From: Lasiosphaeria ovina
Taxonomy: Eukaryota > Ascomycota > Sordariomycetes > Sordariales > Lasiosphaeriaceae
Assembly: GCA_033439765.1 (NCBI GenBank)
Contig: JAULSN010000001.1
Span: 930,001 to 994,000 of the forward strand
Reading direction: 5' to 3'
DNA: 64,000 nucleotides
Position 1 is the stretch's first letter. Every line of letters begins with the position of its first letter. This document shows, one piece after another, positions 23,707 to 36,200 of this stretch. Made by a program: the position numbers and the translations under genes. The notes under the pieces were generated by a model, which was not told the DNA's origin, searched no databases, and saw nothing but the letters and a program-made list of their open reading frames with translations.

Positions 23707-25039
23707 TTCATTTTTCTTTCTATTTTCTTTTTGAATTTCGTTCTCTCTTTTTTGGGTGGGGAGGGCCTGGGCTCGGACGTCACGACACCACGAGAAAAAA
23801 ACTAACACGCGACGCGACATCGCGATGACGTATTATTATTGTTATAATGATTCCTTTTCTTGTCTTCAAGCCTTTCTCTGTGGCACCATGAGTTTACTGA
23901 TTTCTGTATACCCTTGGACATGCTTTTTTGGGTGTGTTCTTCCTGACTGGCGCAGCTATTTGTCTTATTCCGGACCAGACGGATGGACAGGGACAACATG
24001 GGATTTTCCTTTTTTGTGCTGAGGGGTCACGTTTTCCTTTCTCATTATGGTCCGTTTTGGGCCTCGTTGGAATGGATGATCGAATATGCTTATGGCAAGG
24101 GAAAGGGAAGTCGGTGCGTCTGGTGTTTTTTTTTTTTTCAAACTTTTCTGACTCTCTCACTCGCCCATGCGCACGCACACACGCATATATATATATAATT
24201 TTCTCTCCCTATATACGTTCTCTCATGGATATGTTTGCATTCCAACGGATGAATACCTAGGTAGTCAAAACAATCTTGATCGTATTCGGTCACTTTTTTC
24301 CTTCTTCATGTTGGGTGCCGAGAGTGCGGAATAACTGGGGCCACTTGAATACTTAAATAGGGCTACATGCTAAATAGTTCATGACTACGGTTACACATAA
24401 GGGCGAAGTCGAAAGCAATATTGGTGTTTAGTCCTTTGCCTTGGTAGTAAATACTTCAGAATTGATTTAATCTGGTCAAATACAAAGGAAAAGGGGGGCG
24501 ATTAGTCCCTAGGGTTAGGGTCTGCTAATTTTGGTAGGACACCTTGTCCCTTGATCAGCTTACGTATGTATTGTTACGACAGCTGTGGGCTTTGGGACAG
24601 AGTGACCTTGCCCCTGTGGGGCTGGCGGGCGGGATGGAAACATTGAAACGACCTGCAAGCAAGCTCCGAACTCGACAACCACACTGGGTGGTTTTCGAAG
24701 TTTCGACAAACCGCACTGCGAAGAGAGAGAGAGAGGGGAGGTTTTTTTGCGCCGCCGCCACCTTCGCTTTTCCCCCGACAACCTTTCCCTACCTTAAACT
24801 GCGTACACATTATTCCGAAGCGAGAAGCAAAAACATCGGCGGACAGATTCTGGAACGGAAAGAAGGAATCAACGGCCGCAGAGACGCTGTTTCGTCGCGC
24901 CCACCCGCGAGCCGAGCGCAATCATCGTCGCCGTCGTCGTCGAATTAGTGATAAGCATCGCGAACGGAAATAGGCAAATAAGTAACAAAAAACGAGGGCA
25001 CGCGCGCACGTCGTGTGCGTGCGCCACGGTCCTGTCGAG
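23707..25039. other. Intergenic between adenylate cyclase and YOS1
   Basis: 3' flank of adenylate cyclase with T-rich tracts (23708-23750, 24126-24141) and a (TA)n run at 24184-24197, then the YOS1 promoter and leader. I see no gene; the open frame at 24544-24948 is not supported by any motif. Confidence 0.5.
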
Positions 25040-25750
25040 ATGTATCTCTTCGGGAACCTGATCTACAGTACGTAAAAACCGGGGATTGTTTCCAGCACCT
25101 AGACATTCGCGCACATAGCATGGCGCTCTGCAGACGAGGGCGAGGGGGTGTTGTGTGCTCGATGTGTGCTGGCCTGGACTGGGACAGAATAACTGACGTG
25201 GGCAATGAATAGTCACCTGCCTCCTCATCAACGCCATCGCCATCCTGTCCGAGGACCGCTTTCTTGCGCGCAGTACGTTTATTGCCCTTCATCCTTTGAT
25301 TCCTCCCGGGGCTCGTTTCGTTTCCTATGTTGAGCTGCGCTGCGCGTTATGGTGCCTGCCTGCGCTGGAAGCAACGTCGAGCAAGGACTTGAACCCTCCT
25401 CTGCTCCCTCCCGCAAATAATAGTATGAAGAGAGAGAGAGAGAGAGACCCTGCTAACATCACCGACCACCTTGTTGCTTCGCCAGTCAACCTCTCCCCCT
25501 CGTCATATGACCCCGCCTTCGGCCAGAGCGCCGACGCCAGCGTCAAGGCCAAGATCATCAACCTGATTGCCAGCGTGCGAACGCTTATGAGGAGTAAGGA
25601 CCGCCCCGAAGCAGTGGACATGTCCAACTTTTTTCTTCCCCGTCTGTGTGTGTAAGCTGCCAGCAGACGACTGACTCGCCTGCACGGTATATAGTACCCC
25701 TGATTGTAATCAACACGTTGATCATAGTCTACGAGCTGGTGCTTGGCTAG
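25040..25750 (+). CDS. YOS1: Yos1-like ER-Golgi transport protein
   Basis: Yos1 (IER3IP1 in animals) is a small two-helix membrane protein of the Yip1-Yif1 complex, needed for COPII vesicle traffic between ER and Golgi. It is split into four exons: 25040-25067, 25213-25272, 25486-25593 and 25695-25750. All donors are GTA and all acceptors AG, and each junction falls after the first base of a codon. The spliced product is 83 residues, the family size. The first membrane segment is MYLFGNLIYITCLLINAIAI, then LSEDRFLARINL, a conserved soluble linker with SVKAKIINLIASVRTLMRIP, and the C-terminal helix VINTLIIVYELVLG. No exon is long enough to stand out alone, so the gene is easily missed. Intron 2 contains an (AG)n microsatellite. 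Confidence 0.95.
25429..25447. repeat. (AG)n microsatellite in YOS1 intron 2
   Basis: A run of AG dinucleotides inside the 213-bp second intron of YOS1; no coding effect. Confidence 0.85.
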
Positions 25751-26835
25751 AAGGAGGAGGGATATTTGAGCTGTGGGCGAATTCACTTCGCAGAAGTAAG
25801 TGGCTAGGACAGTGGAACATGAGGTTAAGGTGTGAACCCTAGATAGCATTGGGCTTATTCTTGGCTCTGGGGACGTGTTCGCGTTTTGGCCTTGGCAATT
25901 ATGAGGAGGAGAAGCAATGATGGAAACCCGGAGGAGAGACGGCCGGCTGGCCTATCAGTGAATGCATTCAGTGTTAGCATTGCCCGGACACCAGAGGGTT
26001 GCGGAGTAAAGAGGGTCAGAGGGAAAGTGAACAAGTTTTAAGAGTGTCGTACGTTTTGCTTGTTTCTCACTATGGCTGGTCTACTGTGTACTTAGAAAAA
26101 GAAAACTGAAGAGAAACCCAGGCCTAACGGCTTGCTCTGTACGATATAAAGGAGGTTCGATAAGGGTTGTGGAATAAAACTGCACTGAGCTTTCATCTCC
26201 TATTATTCACAGTTCATATGGATGCAAGAGAGGCAGATGAATTGGTCGCTGCCAAAATCACCACGATACCGACTTTCGTACACCTTCTACGTACAATACT
26301 CGTACATAGGTATTTTACTCTTAACCGTCTGATGGTGACAGTGCCCGGCTTCGAATCTCGTATTCCCAAATGGCCTTGCTCCTCGACGCTCTCCAAATGC
26401 TCGCTCGCGGTGCAATTACAGCCAGAAAAGCGCTAACAAATATGCCTGCCTCGTGGCATAAACAAAGCATAGCCCTTCGAATGTCACCGTCTCCCGTCTC
26501 TAGGTAGATGAGATTCGTATAGTACAACAGACAGTCGCTGCGTCCTCACTCTCATACCCACTGTCCCATTAGACCGTTTTTTTGATACTTCTCACGTCCT
26601 TCCTTCTTTTCCCCATCATCTCCATAACAATTAACCGACTGTGTCCAAGCTTTTGGTTTTACAAGAAGGGGTAAAGGGCTTCTCACGCGCGCGTATCATG
26701 TTTTGAAAGAAATATGGACACCGAAGAAATGGGAAAGGAGGCCCAGGGCACGACCATGAGACAGAAAAATAATGACAAGTGTGTTCATCAACTGGTATCC
26801 GCACCCGCCAAAAAACACCAATATTGCCTGGCCGA
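25751..26835. other. Intergenic between convergent YOS1 and CreB-like genes
   Basis: The two genes point at each other, so this holds two 3' flanks. No gene recognised. Confidence 0.5.
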
Positions 26836-29492
26836 CTAAGACAGGAACTTGCCGCTCTTCTTCTTCCCGAGACCGAAGCTGAAGCGTTCCTTGAGGGGAT
26901 GCTTGTCGGGCTTGTCTTTGTCAGGAGCCGCAGTCTCGGGCCCCTTTTCTTGTGTCTGCGGCTGGGTCGGCGAGTGGCTGCCGCCATTTTGTTGCAAGGA
27001 TCCCTCTGTAGGAGCAGCAGCAGCAGAAGACGACGCAGCAACGCTACTGCTCTCGCCCTTGTCGCTCCTGTCGCTCTTGTCGCTAGCCTTGTCTTTTTCT
27101 TTTTCCTTTTCCTTATCCTTGTCGCCCTTATCCCCCCCCTTATTCAAAAACGCTAGGCTTTTTCGTGTCATGGACTTGCTACCCCGGCTCGCGCGGTTGA
27201 GAAATCCCGAGGGTTTTTCATAGCTCCCTACCTCGGGTACCGAGTCGGCAGTCTCCTTCTTTCGCTTCTTCCCGTCTTCAGCTGCCAGCAACTTGCTCTC
27301 CTGGAGAGCCTTTTGCAGCTGCTCTTGTTCGCTTTTCTGTGCCTCTCGAATCTTAGCCTGCTTTTCGAAACGTTGTTTTTCGGCAATCCGGGCCTGTTCC
27401 TTCTCCGCCGCTTTACGAGCCTTCTCCTGGGCTTTCTGTTCCTTCTTGTCCCGCAGCTTGTCATCCTTTGACTTTGGCGGAATGGTAGCCGCTTCGTCTG
27501 CTGCCGTCATAGCCGCTGGATCAGGAAGCGGTGCCGCGACCAGCGGGTGTATTTCGCTTTGGTCTGGCTGGACCGGCGATAATGGTAGTGGAACAGTGCT
27601 GGCAATATCGCCCGGGGCCGACTGGGCGTGACCCAAGGTTGGCATTGCATCGTGGCCCTCGTCAAGGGGTGGCAAGGGTTGCGTGTTGAGTTTCGAAAGA
27701 GGGACTGTGGCTGTTCCGTTTGGTTGTTCTGTAGTCCCAAGGGCCACGTCGACCTTTTGGCTGGCCAACCTCACTTCTTCCGGTCCTTCAGCGTCCATTT
27801 CTTCCCGTACCTTATCAAACTCTACCTCCTGGTAGAACAAGACGTAAGCACACGCCATTCCCGGCTTGTCGCCGAAGAAATTTCTAACAAAATGCTTGTC
27901 GACGGGCTCAACCATCTCGTCGTCGAACAGCAGCCATCCTCGGTCTTTTGTCTTGATGACCGATACATAATGGCCGTGGTAGGCATTACCACCAATATGG
28001 ATGACCACAGCGTACAGCTCGTACATCCTGTCCGGGTCGGCAGCATCGTCCGTCGTGTTGAACATGCGCAGGTGGTATGGGTACACGACTCGATGGAAAA
28101 GCTTCTGAAGCCGGCTGTAGTCTTCCGTGTACTTAAATCGCTTGAGGTGCAAGGCCAGAACCTTGGGCAGTTTCTTGATCTTCATTCGCTTTTCCGCCTC
28201 TTGTAGCCCGCCGCAGTGGTCGCAGTGGAACTTGTTCCTCTCGCATAGCATTTCCTCGGCGGAGAAATTCTGCAAGCACGACGTCACGGACGAGTGCTCC
28301 TCAAGATCTATTGAAAGATCCAAGAACGTCTCGTCTCTCTGTGATGCCGTCTCGCAAGTGAGGCACCGAGTTTCCGATACTAGCACGCCCTCAAAGATGT
28401 CGTGAACCCAGCCTGTCCCGGGAGTCCGAGTGCCGGGCTCGGCCTTGCTCTGCAAAGCAGTCGACGCGCCTAACGCACTATGCACTGACTGGGCCAGGCC
28501 GTCCTTGTTCCTGCTTTCGTCCCTTTCTTGCATACGCTTTGCATTAGCTTCCACGTTTGCGATGACGTCGTTTAGAACGAGGCCGTAGAATTCGTGGGCA
28601 TCCTGGTGCTGTGAGTTGCGGAACAGCTCGTTATCGCGCTTGAAAATGTCCAAAAACCGCTGGGGGCTAAGCACGCCTATTCTGGTGTTGCTCTCGATCA
28701 GGGCCGTGAAGATGTCCTTGAGCCCCGTAAAAGTACACTCCTCCATCCCATAAGCATCAGGGTTCTCCTGGGCGAGCTCCAGCACGGGACCCCTAATCAT
28801 GGACTGTTTCTTTTTGTACTCTGGCGAATCGGGCCTATCCTCGGGTCGCACAGGCTGCCCGGGGAGGGCCTGGCCGTTCACAGCATGCCTTTGCTTTATC
28901 GCCTGGGCAGATGTTGCGGGCTTTTGCCCTTTGCCCGCACCTCCAGCAGCCCCATTCGCCTGGACCGGAGCCCGTATTGAAACATTAACTTTTCTGGGTT
29001 TTCCGTCGGGGGTATCCGAGGGTGTAAAGGGCGGATATCGGACGACATTCTCCCGAAAGGGTTCCGAGTAGTATAGGGCCTGGACGATAGAGTTGCAATA
29101 GCTATTTCCCAGTTAAGACGCGACTCTGCTATTGGTAGTAGGAGTTAGGCATACCATGTGTTCCCAAACTATGCGGACAAACTATGTTAGCCGCGTGCGC
29201 ATGCATTGCTTGCAGTGGGCGAGCGGGCGACCCCAGGGCGCATTGCTCACGTTTTCTAAGCCAAAGAACTTGTCACTGCCGTCCTCTCGAACGGGCCCGG
29301 CATTCTGGAGGAGCTTCTCTAGGGGCGTCAGCTCCGGCGCAGGCTCCTCCTTCTTATTCTTGGGCGCGGCGTTGCTGTCGGCTTTGGAGATTCCCTGAGG
29401 AGGGGAATGTTAGCAGTTGGTGGCAGGACTGTCTCGGCAACTCAACTACATACAGTGCCAGCGCCCTTGAGCTTATTGAAAAACCCCGCCAT
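26836..29492 (-). CDS. creB: Ubiquitin-specific protease, USP12/46 type (CreB-like)
   Basis: This cysteine protease removes ubiquitin from proteins. Its A. nidulans counterpart CreB acts with the WD40 protein CreC in carbon catabolite regulation. Exons: 29454-29492, 29251-29394, 29155-29168 (14 bases) and 26836-29101; product 820 residues. The Cys box [15 protein letters not shown] crosses intron 3, and the codon of the catalytic Cys66 is split TG|C by it. A zinc-ribbon pair (CLTC...CDHC) follows, then the His box [10 protein letters not shown] with the catalytic His at about 443. The C-terminal third is a highly charged coiled coil (about 570-640) followed by a Lys/Asp-rich and Ser/Ala-rich tail, as in fungal CreB. 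The start gives the conserved [13 protein letters not shown]. Assignment rests on domain order and the coiled-coil tail. Confidence 0.93.
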
Positions 29493-32400
29493 GGCGAGCG
29501 TCGAGGTTCGCGGCCCGCCAGCGCAAAACCGGGCAAGCGCGGGTGATGGCGTCGGGCCGGCGCTGGTGAGGTCGGAGAGGTGAAGCGCAAGGCACGCTTC
29601 GGGCGTGTTACGACGACAAGTGCGGTGCCTTCTACTATTCGCAAAGGTTGGAGCGCGAGAGAAGCTCGAGACGTCGTCTGGAGGAGGTCTAGGGGGAGAA
29701 TGAACCCGGTAGAAAGTAAGAGGGCTCGCCAATCTCGTTAATAACGGCAATGACGCGCGACTGCGGCGCAATAGTCGGACAGGCGCTTCAATCGGCGATG
29801 CCTGGCAGCTCTGCCCGGTATGTATTGTGCGATCTAGTCTGTCTCGTCTGGGCTGTGCTCGCAGCCGTCGGTCGAGTGGTGTCGCCAAGAATAGAACTTG
29901 AAGCAGGTGGCGGGCTTAGGAATTCCGGGGTCCAACCTGACTAGTACTGGACATGTACAGTACCTGGTAGGTATGGCACGGTGGCCACTGATCTGGTCAA
30001 GCTATCGATACTTGTTGCAAAAGAGCGGACTGGACACAATCAAGCCAGAAACAAGCTGGAAGTAGACAACCGCAGCTGTGCTGTGGCGGGCGAGCGTGTA
30101 GGTGTGTGCGTGCGTGCGTGCGTGCGTGCGTGCGAGCGAGGAAGGAGGAGCGTCGTTCGCTTTGCAATGAATGAATGAATGGCCATGCAGGTGGTGGTTC
30201 CCGTACCGTACTTTGCATGTCAATATTGCCAAGTACACCCGACTGTAACCCCGTACGGTCCCCGTAGGTACTCCGTAAGACCCCATCGAAACCCATCGTT
30301 TCCAGAATGGCGCCGTCGTGGGGTGTGGGCCCAAACGCGCCACTAGCACCCACACTGATGTTGCGCCACTCACTGTCTCAACCCTTCTTCCAGGGCAGTC
30401 GGATTGCGGCATACCCTGTGACCTTGAATTGGAACTAATTGCTTACGAAGGACAACCTGTGTTTCGCCCGTTACTTATTAAGATGGTAGGTACCTCTTTA
30501 CGAACTAAGTAAGGTAGGGCCACCTAGGTAAGGTATGCCTATATACTGTATCCAATGAAAGCATTCCGTAGCGGACGTGAACTCAAAACTGGAAGGAGCT
30601 TTGGGACAGGTCGAAAGACTCGAAGCTTCGTTACTTCGTACTTTAATCCCGATTGATGCCCTCCACTAGACGCCCTGATACCCCGGAAAGCTAATAGGAC
30701 GTTAGCAACAACTCCTCCCTCTTTTAATCCGCCGTAGTGGTTCGTCATCAGCTAGGCCTGCTAAGTTCAGAGTAGCGCGTAAGTCCGTTTCCTGTCTCCT
30801 CTGGGGCTGGGGGGGAGGTAAATGCCAACTGCCAAAGCAATCAACGGCCCCAAAATCTCATGCGTTGTCCCCGTACAACTTCGGCGGGATATTGAGCCAG
30901 CTGGGTAAAAAAGATTCGATGCAATGAAACCTTGGATGTTTGCCATGGCACATGTCTTCCTTCGTCCCCGAGAGTGTGGTTGCAATATCGGGTCGTCATG
31001 TCAGGAAAAGGTCAGTGCCAGTGGGATGGGTTTCTGGCCTTCCCAGCGGGGGGCCAGCGCCGGGCGATCACGATTCGCCCAGCACGACATACCGCGGCGC
31101 TCTTAAGGCCAAGGATATCCGTACCACGATGACGGACAACCGTCCGTCCCAGTCGACGGCTTAGCCCAAGACTGTGGGGTAAATCTAAGACATCCGTCAG
31201 CCACCTTTTGGACATTTCTCGCTTGCCTCTCTCGTGAGTCTTGTCCCTTTACCCGCCGCCGCCTTCCCACGTCTTCGGTGTTTCCTTCTTTTCCGCCCGG
31301 TTCTTGGCATTGTCGTCACACCTGTCGGTAACTCGCCAGCCGAAAGGACGCAGCAAAAATGGCTCAGTATAAGGAATACATTACAACCCAGAGTACATAC
31401 CTTAAATATCCTACAGCTGGTGTTGTTGGACATGCCATGAATCGCAGGTCTTCTGCATCGAACGGACACTTATCTTATTACCTTACATCACCCTGTAACC
31501 AAGGCACTAATAGCCACTAGGTCAGTGCTTCCAGGTTGTTCCAAACTATCAGATTATTTCCGCCGTTAGGTTGTTGCTCCGCGCTGCCCGTAAAACGGGC
31601 CGGCGTTGCGGCGGAAGGATGACAATCCTAGCTCGGCCGCGCAGAAAAAGCAGTCGACGGTTCAAATATACTGCTTAAAGCAAGTAGTTCTGGTCCCCCC
31701 CTTCACTGTGGCTCCGTTGCAAACCAGTGGGACTATCAGGTCAAGTGCAGCAGTCACTTGCATCACATTAGCCCCGCGTGGACGGACCTGCGATGTTGCG
31801 GGACAGACTTCTGGAAACGTTCTGCCTGGCGGTGGCTCTTCGTTGATTGGCCCTTGCCAAGCGAGAGGCGAGCAACCTTGGCCTTCGGAACGGCATGCAG
31901 TCGACGAATAGGGCAGGGAGCGCCGACTCGACACCAAACGTAGGGCAGAAGCAAGCACTGCTTGCCCAGCACGGCACACAACAGCTCCAAGACAGATGAC
32001 ATGGGAACCGCACTTGGCGCCGTCTGACATATGACGAAATCGAATCTAATGCGCGTCAGCCAGTGAGACCTGACTGCTGCCCTGCTCTAGTAGGTTGGCA
32101 GGCCCATCGCATGGCCTTATCGAGCCACTGCATACCTACCCGAGCCTATGTATGCACATATCGGACGTATGTACCCATTGCACTGCAGCTCCCTTATATA
32201 TGCAGAGCTATGGTATATCGCCGTTTCTCAATACGGCTTCCAGTTCGTCAAGATTCGCTTGTCACGTTATAAGCTCTAACCTCTCCAAGTTTTCCGCCTG
32301 AAGGTATGTAATGCGAAAACCATGAGACTTTAACATATTCAACTACTATGACTCTGTCGGTGGCGTTCAATTGTTTGACTTTTTGCTGTACCGCGGCAAA

Positions 32401-32607
32401 TGCCTGTGTTAACCTTTAATGTGTGCGTGGTGATGGGTATGAGCCATTTCACTTTCGTGCTAAATCTAACTGTGACCTCATTGAGCAGACGAATAAAAAA
32501 TAAAAAAATATGTTTAACTACCTACCTTATTTTATGAATAAAGTTCGAAAAAAAAAGGGAGTGTACCTATAAATCTGCAGAACTATTAAGCTCAAAAAGG
32601 TGCTATT
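29493..32607. other. Long intergenic region left of the retrotransposon
   Basis: 3.1 kb without a recognisable gene. It contains a (TGCG)7 microsatellite (30107-30134), an (AATG)4 run (30166-30181) and repeated words such as GGTAGGTACC and CCTAGGTAAGG at 30480-30540. The right part (32480-32590) is AT-rich. The first few hundred bases serve as promoter for the CreB-like gene. Confidence 0.5.
30107..30134. repeat. (TGCG)7 microsatellite
   Basis: Seven tandem TGCG units, followed 30 bp later by four AATG units (30166-30181); intergenic. Confidence 0.9.
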
Positions 32608-32612
32608 GCCGC

Positions 32613-32921
32613 TGTAGGAATAACCGATCAATCAGAGTTACGGAGGCTGAGGCGGCTCGGCGGGCCGCATAGCCCTGATTGGTCAGTCAGGAAGAATAGT
32701 GGGCCTGGCCCGGACACACGGGTCACCTGCCCTAGCACGTGACCTTAGTGTGCACGGACCATCCACCCTGTGGACAGCCCACTCCCCCAAAACCACCAAG
32801 CACCCTGTAACCCTAAGGAATAGAACAGAACAGAGATAAATGAACATACCACCAATCTCCCAACCACCCTTTCGCAACGGTTACTATAGTGACTATTATG
32901 AATGACCTTGTCATTCCAACA
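32613..32921 (+). repeat. 5' LTR of the copia element
   Basis: 309 bp, starts TGTAGG and ends CCAACA. It should hold the promoter for the element. A 64-codon open frame on its minus strand occurs identically in both LTRs and is a by-product. Confidence 0.95.
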
Positions 32922-33271
32922 CTGATCAGTGGTTGACCGACTAGGCCAACCGCAGAACAGCAAGGAGTCCGACAGCGGCAGTGATCGTGGTCCCCACGAT
33001 CGCTGGACAGGAAGCGGCACGAAGGACTGCATTCGAGAGAGCACTGAATACGTAGAAAGCTCAATTGAACGCAGGACTACGAGCGCGAGAGAGACTCTTC
33101 AACGCACGGGACAACCGAGACGAAGACCTCAAGGGCAGTTGAAAGAAAGGCCTTGCGCCCTACTTGGCTACCTGCGTCCATCACGCAACCAACCCCTCGC
33201 GAAGGATCCGATCAGCTAGAAAGAAAGGCTTGACCCTAATCAGCTATCTACATCCCTCGACAAAGACCACG
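32922..33271 (+). other. Untranslated leader of the copia element
   Basis: 350 bp between the 5' LTR and the first in-frame ATG at 33272. The primer-binding site should start directly after 32921 (CTGATCAGTGGTTGACC). I could not match it to a particular tRNA; copia elements often use an internal half-tRNA. Confidence 0.6.
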
Positions 33272-36200
33272 ATGACGGCTCTACGTGCGAACAGCCGTAT
33301 CGCTACCATCATCGACCCCGACTGGCAGGGCCAAGACTTCGACCCCGAAGACGAGGACCAGCTCACGCCCAAGAGACTCAACACTTACCTGGTCGACTGT
33401 GTTGAAGTATACGAGAGCTTCGAACTACAAGATGAGGCCCTGTTCGCAATGTTCAGAACAGACTTCATTGAATGGAAAGAGAACCACTTCAAAGCCCTCG
33501 ACAAGACCCTCCGCACCACCCTCAAACAGTTCCTCAACGACCACGGCATATATATAAGCAACGATGGACTGGTATCACAGCAGCTCGCCATACTAGCTCA
33601 GTATAAAGAAGCTCCTGAATGGCCTGAAGAGGAGGCAGAGCGGTATAGCAGGAACCGTGGAGACAAGTTCCAGTCATTCTACAACACTTCATCCAACAAA
33701 GGAACCAACAAGGGCGTTACCGAGAGAGCCTTTACCCCAGCAGTGAAGAACATCAAGAATACGGAAGGCTCGATACCTCCCCCTTTCTCAGAACGATCGA
33801 GCGCACCCCGGGTGGACCTGACTAATGAAGACGAACCCCTCGAGACACCTCCATACCTGAGCAACGCGGCACCACTACCGCTATCGCGAATGCTGACAGA
33901 CCTTGCAAAGATGTATACCGACGAAGATAAGTTTGGAGGCGAACGCTACGATATTTTGGACTCGAAAGTCAAGATCTTCGGAGCGTACTGCCAGATCATC
34001 GGTATCCCACAACAGCTGTACCACAAGGTGTACTCAGTCATGCTCAAGGACAGAGCCAAACAGTTCTATTTCGACCGGTTGATACAGGAGAACCTTACCT
34101 TTGACGAGATGATCAACCGAACCAGAGCATTCTTCCACTCTGTAGAGGATCGTCAGATGTATCTCCAAGAGTGGCGATCTACGACCTTCACTCGTATCAT
34201 CAAAGAGAACCCCGACAAGGATCTGTCACAGTGCTTCGATATCCTCGTCAACAAGCTGCAGAAGATCTTCAAAGGACTCGCAGGCAGAACGCCCGCAGGC
34301 ATGTACCGAACAGATGAAGATCTGGCCGAACAGCTACTCAACGCATGTCAGGGTGTTGAAGCATGCAAGCTGGTATCGATGAAACCGGCTTCCACATTCG
34401 AGAGCGTGGTTGCCGAACTGAGGAACGTAATCGGCGTACATATGCGCTTTGAGAAAGCCTCCCTCCAACAGTACAATACTGATGAATCGGAAGGTCCCTA
34501 CCAATACTGGGTTGACCGACGATATGAAGGCGGACGGCCTGGTAGAGGAGGCTCCCGAGCGAGCTCTCGGAGCGGTGGATCACATGATGGACCACGTGAT
34601 AACGGCCCCCGCAGACCATTCAACAACAAGATCAAGAAGTGCTTTATATGCGGAAAACAGGGCTGTTGGTCTACGAAGCACCCGATCGCTGAACGCCAAC
34701 CAAAGAAAAACCAGTGGCGACGCTATATGCAGGCACAAGGTAGAGAAGGAGAAGACTTCGCCTCATTCTTAATCGACTTTGAAGGCATCGATACTGGCGA
34801 GTTAGATGAAGAACAAGAATTTGAGGCTTGGGTCGCTATGAAGAATGCAGAAGCATCAACACCCCAGATGGAGAGCTTTGTTACGGAATACGGCCCAGTT
34901 GACGGCGCGAAGATAGCCGACCTTCTCAATAACCAGGCGACGATGCACGCGATAACAGAAGCCAACCCGTTTGTGCAACCCCCGGAAGAGCCCGCATCAC
35001 TCTTTCACTTCAAAAGCCGCTATGACTCAGAGATCTTCCAAGGCATTATGCCCGATACAGGCGCAGCCGGCATATCAACAGCCGGTGAGAACCAAGTTAA
35101 GGCACTGCAGAAGGAGATCCCGGGCACCAAGATCGATACATCAACGGCCGGAAAGCACCGCGTACGCTTCGGTGATAACCCAGAGAGTGTATCTCTCGGA
35201 ACGGTATCCGTGGAGACCCCGTTCGGCTTGATCGACTTCCAAGTCGTCCCGGCAAATACCCCGTTTCTATTATGTCTCTCTGATATGGATAAACACGGCG
35301 TGTACCTCAATAATATCCTTAATCTCCTGGTTCATCAAGGAAAGGGCTACCCGATCGTGCGGAAATGGGGCCATCCCTGGCTCCTACTGAACGATCCCGA
35401 GAGCACTGTCGCATGGTCTCACCTCACGGAAACAGAGCTACGCCAACTACACCGACGATTCGGTCACCCGGCGGTAGAACGCCTATATAAGGTACTCACA
35501 CGAGCAGGCTATGATGATCTGGAGCACGAAGTCATCGAGAAGATCAATAAGTTTTGCCACCAATGCCAGTTGCATGGTAGCAATCCTGGTAGATTCAGAT
35601 TTACCCTCTATGACGATATCGACTTCAACTACCGTGTGCTGGTAGATGTTATGTATCTCGATGGAAAGCCAGTTATCCATGCTATCGATGAGGCGACCTC
35701 TTTCCAGGCCGTACGATTCCTCCAGAATATGACGGCAAAGGCAACCTGGAATACAATCCGAGCGATGTGGATCGATACCTACGTTGGACCACCTGATATC
35801 ATCGTTACTGATGCAGGAACCAACTTTACGGCAGAAGAATTCGTCAATAACGCCCGCAACCTATCGATCGAGATCATGGAAGTCCCAGTGGAAGCCCACA
35901 ACTCGATCGGTAAGCTGGAACGGTATTACGGACCGCTCCGCCGAGCCTATGAAGTCATCACGGCAGACCTGCACGGCCTTGACGTGACGGCAGACCAAGC
36001 CCTCCAAATGGCCGTCAAGGCAGTCAACGATACCGCAGGACCCGACGGTTTAGTGCCTACTCTCCTTGTTTTCGGATCGTACCCCAGGATGACCACATCG
36101 TCACCACAGTCTCCCTCTATTGAGGCCCGAGCAAAGGCGGTACGAAAGGCGATGATAGAGATACGTACCCTCAAGGCAAAGAGACAAGTGTCTGATGCCC

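Noticed and set aside
26335..26365. tRNA B-box-like word (GGCTTCGAATC)
   Set aside because: No acceptor-stem pairing or A box at the right distance; no tRNA found.
30107..30181. Short tandem units as a CRISPR-like array
   Set aside because: Simple TGCG and AATG microsatellites without spacers.
32683..32877. 64-codon minus-strand frame, repeated at 38329-38523
   Set aside because: It is the same sequence in both LTRs and has no coding character.
33164..33271. Upstream extension of the copia polyprotein frame
   Set aside because: It starts with a non-ATG codon; the first ATG at 33272 opens the conserved frame.
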